DNA of 5,594 bases. Origin: Nocardiopsaceae bacterium. GTDB lineage: Bacteria > Actinomycetota > Actinomycetes > Streptosporangiales > Streptosporangiaceae. The position numbers were made by a program, and so were the translations under genes. The notes under the pieces were generated by a model that was given only the letters and a program-made list of their open reading frames with translations, searched no databases and was not told the origin of the DNA. Numbering within the stretch: position 1 is the first letter of the stretch; each line of letters begins with the position of its first letter. This document shows positions 1-5,594 of this stretch, piece by piece. The stretch covers positions 1 through 5,594 of the forward strand of contig JAIRTY010000335.1 in NCBI GenBank assembly GCA_031254715.1, read 5' to 3'.

Positions 1-11
1 GGGCACCTCTG

Positions 12-653
12 ATGAAGGGCACCCGCGGCGGCAGGCCGGACGCTCAGCCGGTCGCCACCGCCAAGCGGCAGCCCAGTGCCCGGTCCCGGCCGCAGCCCAG
101 GGCCCAGTCCCGGCCCCGCCCGCCGCGGGAGCAGGACGCGGGCACGGCGGACCAGCCGGACACGGGGACGCACGCTCCCGCTGCCGCTGCCGCCCGTGCC
201 CCGCTGCCGTTCCAGCTGGTGACCCTGGCGCTGGCGGTGGCGGGTCTTGGGGTCTCGGTGTACCTGACCATCGCCCACTACACCACGGCCGTGACTCTCG
301 TCTGCTCCAGCAAGGGCGCGATCAACTGCGAGAAGGTCACCACCAGCCCGGAGTCGGTGGTGTTCGGGATCTTCCCGGTGGCGGTGCTCGGGCTGGCCTT
401 CTACGTCGCGATGGTGGCCCTCACCACCCCGTGGGCCTGGCGGTCGCGGCTGCCGGTCATCGGCTGGGCGCGACTGGCCTCCGTCGTGATCGGGATCGGC
501 TTCGTGATCTACCTGATCTACGTGGAGCTGTTCGCGGTGAACGCCATCTGCCTGTGGTGCACCAGCGTCCACGTGATCACGTTCGTGCTGTTCTGCCTCG
601 TCGTGACGAGTGCCGCGCTGTGGGGAACCGGCCAGGCGCCGGCCCGCCGCTGA
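12..653 (+). CDS. Vitamin K epoxide reductase (VKOR) family membrane protein
   Basis: Predicted membrane enzyme of 213 residues that would reoxidise a periplasmic thiol oxidase (DsbA-like partner) and pass electrons to a quinone; in actinobacteria VKOR proteins fill the DsbB role. Seen: a cytosolic Pro/Arg/Ala-rich tail (about residues 1-65) with no predicted fold, then about four to five hydrophobic segments beginning near residue 67. The loop cysteine pair is Cys98 and Cys106, followed by Ser112/Ser115 in the usual Ser/Thr position, and the active-site CxxC is Cys180-Leu-Trp-Cys183. No thioredoxin domain is fused. ATG at 12 is the only plausible start, since the next in-frame GTG (219) falls inside the first membrane helix. 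The start overlaps by one base a TGA at 10-12, which may end an upstream gene outside the window. purC follows after two bases. Family assignment is firm; the redox partner is not visible. Confidence 0.93.
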   Translation: MKGTRGGRPDAQPVATAKRQPSARSRPQPRAQSRPRPPREQDAGTADQPDTGTHAPAAAAARAPLPFQLVTLALAVAGLGVSVYLTIAHYTTAVTLVCSSKGAINCEKVTTSPESVVFGIFPVAVLGLAFYVAMVALTTPWAWRSRLPVIGWARLASVVIGIGFVIYLIYVELFAVNAICLWCTSVHVITFVLFCLVVTSAALWGTGQAPARR

Positions 654-655
654 CC

Positions 656-1501
656 GTGGAACTGGTCCATTCGGGCAAGGTCCGGGATCTCTACGCCGAC
701 TCCGGCGAGCTGATCCTGGTCGCCTCGGACCGGGTGTCGGTGTACGACGTGGTGCTGCCCACGCCGATCCCGGACAAGGGCAGGATCCTCACCGCGCTGT
801 CGCTGTGGTGGTTCGCCCGGCTGGCGGACCTGGCGCCGAACCATGTGATCTCGGCCGACCGGGTGCCGGCTGAGTTCGCGGGGCGGGCCATCCGCTGCCA
901 GCGGCTGGACATGCTGCCGGTTGAGTGCATCGCCCGCGGCTACCTGACCGGGCAGGGCCTCGCGTCGTACCAGGCCACCGGGTCGGTGTCGGGGGTGGCG
1001 CTGCCGCCGGGCCTGACCGAGGCCTCCCGGCTGCCGGAGCCGGTGTTCACCCCCACCACCAAGGCTCCCGCCGGCCAGCACGATGAGCCGATGACCTTCG
1101 ACGAGGTGGCGGAACTGGCCGGGCCCGGCACCGCGGACCAGCTGCGGCGGCTCACGCTGGCGGTCTACCGGCGCGGGCACGACCTCGCGCTGGCCCGCGG
1201 CATCATCATCGCCGACACCAAGCTGGAGTTCGGCCGGGCGCCGGACGGCACCATCGTGCTCGCCGACGAGGTGCTGACCCCCGACTCCTCCCGGTTCTGG
1301 CCGGCCGCCTCCTGGCAGCCGGGACGGCCGCAGCACGCGTTCGACAAGCAGTTCCTGCGCGACTGGTCGGCGGGGCTGGCCTGGGACCGGACCCCGCCCG
1401 GGCCGCCGATCCCGCCGGACGTGGTCGCCGCCACCAGGGAGCGCTACGTGGACGCCTACCAGCGCCTCACCGGCGCCCCCTGGCAGCCCGCGCCCAGCTA
1501 G
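656..1501 (+). CDS. purC: Phosphoribosylaminoimidazole-succinocarboxamide synthase (SAICAR synthetase)
   Basis: Cytosolic purine-biosynthesis enzyme: ATP-dependent joining of aspartate to CAIR to give SAICAR. The 281-residue product has the family motifs in order: SGKVRDLY (6-13, nucleotide-binding strand-loop), ASDRVSVYDV (23-32), PIPDKG (37-42), RGYLTGQG (94-101), EPVFTPTTKA (128-137), HDEPM (142-146), IADTKLEFG (185-193), LADEVLTPDSSR (202-213) and DKQFLRDW (230-237). Length fits the single-domain bacterial/fungal-type enzyme and nothing appears missing. I chose GTG at 656: it places the family's N-terminal residues directly at the start. The frame is open far upstream, but that part is the VKOR gene read out of frame. 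No clear Shine-Dalgarno sequence precedes it; the two-base gap after the VKOR stop (651-653) suggests termination-reinitiation. Its TAG stop overlaps the stop of the converging gene by four bases. Confidence 0.97.
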   Translation: MELVHSGKVRDLYADSGELILVASDRVSVYDVVLPTPIPDKGRILTALSLWWFARLADLAPNHVISADRVPAEFAGRAIRCQRLDMLPVECIARGYLTGQGLASYQATGSVSGVALPPGLTEASRLPEPVFTPTTKAPAGQHDEPMTFDEVAELAGPGTADQLRRLTLAVYRRGHDLALARGIIIADTKLEFGRAPDGTIVLADEVLTPDSSRFWPAASWQPGRPQHAFDKQFLRDWSAGLAWDRTPPGPPIPPDVVAATRERYVDAYQRLTGAPWQPAPS

Positions 1502-2202
1502 TCAGCCGCCGGGACGGCGGAGTTCCCTGGCGGGTGAACTCCCGCGCTGCCGCCTGGCTGCTCCCGGCGGTCGTACCGGCCGGCGTACAGGTCGGCCACG
1601 CCCTGCCGTTCGGCGGCGGTCCGCTTGCGGCCGGCCACCGACCCGTACGCGGCGCCGATCTGCGCCTCGTAGCGGCCGGGACGGGCCGCCATCAGCACAG
1701 CCTCGGCCGACAGGAACTCGGCAGCCAGGCCGCCGCCCGCCTGCCGCAGCAGTTCCCGCGCCCGCGGCAGGTGGTACTCGCTGCTGAGGATCGCCACCTC
1801 GCGCCAGCCGTGCGTGGCCGCCAGCCTGGCCACGGCGGCGACGTTGCCCGCCGTGTTGACCGAGTCGATCTCCACCAGCACCGCTGGGTCCTCGCCGGTC
1901 TCCGCCCGGAAAGCATCCGCGTACACCACCGCCTCCGGCGGCACCGCGGCCCCGAACCTGGCCCGGCTGCGCTCGCTGACCCCGGTGCTGAACAGGAACA
2001 GGCCGGCCCGCCCGGCCCGCCACAGCTCGGCCGCCGCCAGCACCCGCAGCTGGCCGCCCAGCATGCCGTGCTCGTCGCTGTCGGTGAGAGAAGCCGGGCG
2101 GAAACCGTCAGCGTCCCGGCGGAGGCCGCCGCACAGGACGGCGATCACGTCATACCGGCCAGGCACGGGCAGGCAGCCTAACAGGGCGCGCGGCGGCGGC
2201 AC
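1498..2202 (-). CDS. YdcF/DUF218 (ElyC/SanA/YdcF) family protein, unknown function
   Basis: Product of 234 residues with the DUF218 Rossmann-like pattern: VLCGG (22-26) after the first strand, a helix ending in ELWRAG (59-64), the strand FLFSTG (69-74), NTAGN (116-120), and SSEYHLPRA (140-148), which matches the family's 'Ts.yHmpRA' motif. Related proteins include E. coli YdcF, reported to bind S-adenosylmethionine, and the envelope proteins SanA and ElyC. This one has no N-terminal membrane helix or signal peptide, so it is probably cytosolic. Substrate unknown. Start choice: GTG at 2202 has GGAG nine bases upstream. GTG at 2262 would run through the leader of the divergent ABC gene, and GTG at 2166 also fits the domain edge but lacks a ribosome site. 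The C-terminal 25 or so residues are Gly/Pro-rich and look unstructured. Converges with purC and diverges from the ABC exporter gene. Confidence 0.85.
   Translation of the reverse strand: MPPPRALLGCLPVPGRYDVIAVLCGGLRRDADGFRPASLTDSDEHGMLGGQLRVLAAAELWRAGRAGLFLFSTGVSERSRARFGAAVPPEAVVYADAFRAETGEDPAVLVEIDSVNTAGNVAAVARLAATHGWREVAILSSEYHLPRARELLRQAGGGLAAEFLSAEAVLMAARPGRYEAQIGAAYGSVAGRKRTAAERQGVADLYAGRYDRREQPGGSAGVHPPGNSAVPAAD
1506..1542. terminator. Possible bidirectional terminator hairpins after purC
   Basis: Two small inverted repeats lie just downstream of the purC stop, inside the last codons of the opposing gene. The first is CCGCC (1506-1510) with GGCGG (1516-1520) and a 5-nt loop. The second is GGAGTTC (1519-1525) with GAACTCC (1536-1542) and a 10-nt loop. 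They share two bases, so they could not both form fully. There is no T-tract on either strand, so a classic intrinsic terminator is not shown; actinobacterial terminators often lack one. In sequence this rich in G and C such repeats also arise by chance. Confidence 0.3.
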
Positions 2203-2211
2203 TGTCCGCCG

Positions 2212-2215
2212 CTCC
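2212..2215 (-). promoter_or_regulatory. Shine-Dalgarno sequence deciding the start of the YdcF-family gene
   Basis: On the minus strand this reads GGAG and lies nine bases before the GTG at 2202-2200. It is the best ribosome site among the candidate starts at 2262, 2202, 2166 and 2148, and is the reason 2202 was chosen. Confidence 0.5.
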
Positions 2216-2218
2216 GGA

Positions 2219-2224
2219 TACAGT
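2219..2224 (+). promoter_or_regulatory. Candidate -10 element for the ABC exporter gene
   Basis: TACAGT fits the actinobacterial -10 pattern TANNNT. It would start a transcript near 2231, ten bases before the Shine-Dalgarno sequence at 2241-2247 and inside the short gap between the two divergent genes. No convincing -35 box is seen at the expected spacing (about 2195-2201), so this rests mainly on position. Confidence 0.33.
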
Positions 2225-2240
2225 GCTACCGGCCCCTCCC

Positions 2241-2247
2241 GGAAGGA
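2241..2247 (+). promoter_or_regulatory. Shine-Dalgarno sequence for the ABC exporter gene
   Basis: GGAAGGA is the only strong purine-rich ribosome site in the divergent gap. Seven bases separate it from the ACG at 2255, which is ideal spacing for a start codon. This decides the predicted start of the exporter despite the lack of ATG, GTG or TTG there. Confidence 0.6.
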
Positions 2248-2254
2248 ACGGCAA

Positions 2255-5200
2255 ACGAGCACGGACGCACCGGCAACCTCGACCCGTCAGCCCCCTGCCA
2301 CAACAGAATCTCCGGCCGGCCCAGCCCCGGCCGCGAAACCGCCGTCCCGCGGCGAGTCCCGCTGGCTGCGGCGCCTCGCCCGCTACTGCTGGCGCTATCC
2401 CGGCAACGTGCTGCTGGCCCTTGGCGGCGCGCTCATCGTCACCGCCGCCGGGCTGGTCATCCCGCTGATCCAGCGGGCGATCGTGGATGACCTCGTCTCC
2501 CCTGTCCGGCACCAGGTCTGGCCGCTCGCCGCGGCCCTCATCGGCGCCGCCGCCGCCAACTTCGGCGGCATGTACCTGCGCCGCTACCGGGGCGGGCAGG
2601 TGTCCCTGAACGTCCAGCACGACCTGCGGACCGAGCTGCTGCGCTCGCTGTCCAGGCTGGACGGGGCCCGCCAGGACACGCTCGAGACCGGCCAGGTAGT
2701 GAGCCGTTCCATCTCCGATATCACGATGGTGCAGGGCCTGCTGTCGTGGCTGCCGCTGCTGCTCGGCAGCGCGGTGCTGTTCGCGGGCTCGCTGGCCGTG
2801 ATGGTGGTGCTGTCGCCGCTGCTCACCGTGATCGCGGTCGCGGTCGGGCCCGCGCTGTGGTTCATCACCTACGCCTCCCGCCGGACCCTGTTCCCGGCCA
2901 GCTGGGACGCGCAGCAGCAGGCAGCCGCGGTCGCCGGGGTGGTGGAGGGCGCCGTCACCGGCGTCCGGGTGGTGAAGGGGTTCGGGCAGGAGGAGCAGGA
3001 AGTCCGGCGGCTGGAACGGGCCGCCGGCCGCCTGTTCGCCTCCCGGGTCCGCGCGGTGCGGCTGATGGCCAGGTACAACCCGGCCCTGCAGGCGATCCCG
3101 GTGCTCGGCCAGGTGGGGGTGCTGGCGCTGGGCGGGTGGCTGGCCATCCGCGGCGCCATCAGCCTCGGCACGTTCCTCGCGTTCTCCTCCTACCTGCTGG
3201 CTATGGTCGCCCCGGTCCGGATGCTGGCGGTCCTGGTCACCTTCGGCCAGCAGGCGCGGGCCAGCGTGATCCGGGTGTTCGAGGTGATCGACGCCCGGCC
3301 GGTCATCGCCGACCGGCCGGGGGCGGTGACGCTGCCGCCTGGCACCCCGGACATCGAGTTCCGCGACGTCAGCTTCGGCTACCTGCCCTCCCGGCCGGTG
3401 CTGCAGGGCCTGGACCTGCACGTCGAGCCCGGCGAGACGCTCGCCCTGGTGGGCACGGCGGGATCAGGGAAGACCACCATCTCCCAGCTGCTGCCCCGGT
3501 TCTATGACGTGACCGGCGGCTCGCTGCGGGTCGGCGGGCACGACGTGCGCGACCTGACCGCTGACTCACTGCGGGCCGCCATCGGGCTGGTCATGGAGGA
3601 CAGCTTCCTGTTCTCGGACACGGTCGCCGCCAACATCGGCTTCGGGCGGCCGGACGCCGGCCCGGCCCAGATCCAGGCCGCGGCCCGGGCGGCGGAGGCG
3701 GACGAGTTCATCGCCGGACTGCCGGACGGCTACGACACCATGGTGGGCGAGCAGGGGCTGACCCTGTCCGGCGGCCAGCGGCAGCGGGTGGCGCTGGCCC
3801 GGGCGCTGCTCACCGATCCGGCCATCCTGGTGCTCGACGACGCCACCTCGGCGGTGGACTCCCGGGTGGAAGCAGAGATCCACGCCACCCTGCGCACGGT
3901 GATGCAGGGGCGCACCACACTCCTGATCGCGCACCGCCGGGCCACCCTCCAGCTCGCCGACCGGATCGCAGTCCTTGACAAAGGCCGCCTGGCCGACGTC
4001 GGCACCCACGACGAACTGACCGGCCGCTGCGCCCTCTACCGCATGCTCCTCGCAGGCCCAGGCGACAGCGCCGAAGGCCAGAACGCGCAGCACGATGGCG
4101 CGGAGGCCGCCGAGGACGGTGCGGGGTGCGGCGAGGACGCGGAAGGTCCAGGCACGCAAGACGATGGCGCGGCTCCGAACACGCAGCACGATGGCGCGGA
4201 AGCCGGAGAGGACGGTGCGGGGGGCGGCAAGAACGGGGAAGGTCCAGGCACGCAGCACGATGGCGCGGCTCCGGACGCGCAGCACGATGGCGCAGGACCG
4301 GTGCCGCCCCGTCCCGCTGGCGTAGACGTAACGGCGGGAACCGCCTACGGCAGGCGCCTCGGGCACTACGGATCCCAGCCGGGCACGGGCAACGGCCAGC
4401 CAGCGGGACGGGGTGGTCCGGGCCCGCTACCCCCGCCGGCGCCCTACAGCGGCCGGACGGCAGGCGTGAGCGGCCGGACGGCAGGCGTGAGCGGCCGGGC
4501 CGCGGGCGTGAGCGGTCGGGTCGCGGGCGCGGGCGGCCGGACGGCAGGCGCGGGCGGCGGGGTGGCGGCCGGGCTCGCGGGGCTGCCGCCGTCACCGGAC
4601 CTGCAGGCGCGGGTGGACGCGCTGCCGCCGGCCACCGACACGCCGGACGTGGACCCGGCCCGGGCACGTGCCCCCGAGCCCCGCTTCACGCTGCGCCGGC
4701 TGCTCGCCCCGGTCGCGCTGGCCCTTGCCATCGGGCTGCTGCTGGACGGACTGGACGCGGTGGCGGGCCTGGCCATGCCGTGGCTGGTCCGCGGCGGGGT
4801 GGACAGCGGCGTGCTGGCCGGGGCCACCCGGACGGTGCTGACGTTCTCGGTGGTCGCGCTGGCGGTGGCGCTGGCCGACTGGGCGGTCAACGTCGCCTCC
4901 ACGCTGGTGGTGGGCCGCAACGGGGAGCGGCTGCTCTACACCCTGCGGGTGAAGATCTTCGCCCACCTGCAGCGGCTCGGCCTCGACTTCTACGAGCGGG
5001 AGCTGTCGGGCCGGATCATGACCCGGATGACTACCGACGTCGAGGCGCTGTCCTCGTTCCTGCAGACGGGCCTGGTCACCATGGTCAACTCGGCCCTGTC
5101 GTTCGCCGGGGTCATGATCGCGCTGCTGTTCATCGACCTGCGGCTGGGCCTGACCGTGCTTGCCATCCTGCCGGTAGCGGCGGTGGCCACGGTGGTGTTC

Positions 5201-5594
5201 AGCATCAAGTCTGCCCGCGCCTACACCGACGCCCGCGAGAAGGTCAGCGCGGTCAACGCCGACCTGCAGGAGAACGTGGCCGGGCTGCGGGTCTCCCAGG
5301 CGTACCGGCGCGAGCAGCGTAACGCTAGCCGGTTCGCCGATCGCAGTGACGCCTACCGGCGGTCGCGCACCCGTGCCCAGCGCTACATCGCGCTGTACTT
5401 CCCGTTCGTCCAGGCGCTGTCCACGATCGCCGGTGCCCTGGTGCTCGTGGTCGCGACCGGCCAGGTGCACAGCGGAGCGCTGACCGCGGGCGCGCTGATC
5501 GCCTACCTGCTCTACATCGACCTGTTCTTCGCGCCGGTGCAGCAGATGTCCCAGGTATTCGACGGCTACCAGCAGGCGGTGGTCGGCTTGCGCC
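2255..5594 (+). CDS. Fused (full-length) ABC exporter, Rv0194-like, 3' end beyond window
   Basis: One frame without stops runs from the leader to the window edge (1113 codons seen) and encodes TMD1-NBD1-linker-TMD2; NBD2 must lie beyond 5594. TMD1: six membrane helices, roughly residues 52-71, 88-108, 162-205 (two) and 276-324 (two). NBD1 (about 365-600): Walker A GTAGSGKTT (400-408, Lys406), Q-loop position Glu448 instead of Gln, signature LSGGQ (504-508), Walker B Asp528 followed by Asp529 instead of the catalytic Glu, D-loop SAVD (532-535), His560. NBD1 thus looks like the degenerate half of a heterodimer-type exporter. A linker (about 603-809) with two repeat blocks leads to TMD2 (810 on), which is intact as far as seen. 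Layout and motifs resemble, from memory, the Mycobacterium tuberculosis multidrug exporter Rv0194; drug or lipid export is inferred and the substrate is unknown. Start: ACG at 2255 (reading Met-Ser-Thr-Asp if initiated with fMet) follows the Shine-Dalgarno sequence at 2241-2247. The nearest in-frame canonical starts are GTG 2084, inside the opposing gene, and GTG 2408, inside membrane helix 1. Confidence 0.92.
4085..4300 (+). repeat. 96-bp in-frame tandem repeat, acidic linker block
   Basis: About 2.25 copies of a 96-bp (32-codon) unit: 4085-4180, 4181-4276 and a partial copy 4277-4300. Each full unit is composite, a 69-bp part (QHDGAEA.EDGAG...EGPG) plus a 27-bp part (QHDGAAP-). Both parts open with the 16-bp core CAGCACGATGGCGCGG, so the core occurs five times (4088, 4157 variant, 4184, 4253, 4280 variant). 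It encodes exporter residues 611-682, rich in Asp/Glu (17 of 72) and Gly/Ala with four His and one Lys. Unit length is a multiple of three, so copy-number change would keep the frame. Confidence 0.9.
4448..4573 (+). repeat. 21-bp in-frame tandem repeat, Arg/Gly linker block
   Basis: Six consecutive 21-bp units beginning at 4448, 4469, 4490, 4511, 4532 and 4553. They encode heptads of the form SGRTAGV, drifting to SGRVAGA and GGRTAGA, with the last unit strongly diverged. The first two copies are identical at the DNA level, which suggests recent duplication or slippage. It covers exporter residues 732-773, with five Arg and no acidic residues, just ahead of TMD2. Unrelated in sequence to the 96-bp repeat upstream. 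Confidence 0.9.

Noticed and set aside
1..12. Possible tail of an upstream gene ending at TGA 10-12
   Set aside because: Only three codons plus a stop are visible, too little to call a gene, although the one-base overlap with the VKOR ATG is suggestive.
518..1336. Minus-strand open frame of 272 codons
   Set aside because: Opposite purC and the VKOR end; no domain, composition of an antisense shadow.
1534..2181. Plus-strand open frame of 215 codons opposite the YdcF-family gene
   Set aside because: The minus strand carries the DUF218 motifs; this frame shows none.
2150..3421. Long open frame on the minus strand (423 codons)
   Set aside because: It lies opposite TMD1/NBD1 of the exporter. 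Its translation is low-complexity Gly/Arg/His/Gln-rich with no motif, typical of antisense frames in high-GC coding DNA.
4085..4573. CRISPR array or regulatory repeat array
   Set aside because: The repeats are directly adjacent with no unique spacers, keep the reading frame, and lie inside the exporter coding sequence.
3566..4667. Two long minus-strand open frames (266 and 285 codons) with repeated segments
   Set aside because: Their repeats are mirror images of the 96-bp and 21-bp linker repeats and of NBD1 coding sequence; the plus-strand frame has clear ABC motifs throughout.
4040..4690. Two separate half-transporter genes rather than a fusion
   Set aside because: The frame was followed codon by codon from NBD1 through the linker into TMD2 with no stop, so a single fused gene is the direct reading.
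4126..5322. Plus-strand open frame of 398 codons in another frame
   Set aside because: Arg/Gly/Ala-rich with no recognisable domain; it overlaps the exporter linker and TMD2, whose frame is continuous and has membrane helices.

Overview
The window is very GC-rich with strong G/C preference at third codon positions, GTG starts and tightly packed genes. This points to a high-GC actinobacterium (Actinomycetota); a Streptosporangiales- or Streptomyces-like lineage would fit, but the sequence does not fix the genus. Four protein genes are supported, one of them cut by the right edge. No tRNA, rRNA, CRISPR array, insertion sequence or phage gene is seen.

Left part (12-1501, + strand): a two-gene unit. 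A membrane VKOR-family disulfide-bond enzyme is followed after two bases by purC (SAICAR synthetase, purine biosynthesis). The close spacing suggests translational coupling, although the pathways are unrelated. purC ends head-to-tail against the next gene: the two stop codons share the palindrome CTAG, so there is no spacer between the converging genes, and two small inverted repeats lie just past the purC stop.

Middle (1498-2202, - strand): a cytosolic-looking YdcF/DUF218-family protein of unknown role. About 50 bp separate it from the divergent gene to its right. That gap holds a -10-like hexamer and one Shine-Dalgarno sequence for the right-hand gene, and most of the leader of the left-hand gene.

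Right part (2255 to the window edge, + strand): one uninterrupted reading frame for a fused ABC exporter (TMD1-NBD1-linker-TMD2-[NBD2 beyond the edge]), resembling the mycobacterial multidrug exporter Rv0194. Three things stand out. There is no ATG, GTG or TTG start where the Shine-Dalgarno sequence puts it, only ACG. NBD1 carries substitutions typical of a degenerate ATP site (Asp for the catalytic Glu, Glu for the Q-loop Gln). The roughly 205-residue linker between the halves contains two unrelated tandem-repeat blocks, one acidic and one Arg/Gly-rich. The gene is otherwise a normal exporter; I see no wholly new system here, and the linker and the start codon are the parts most worth checking.
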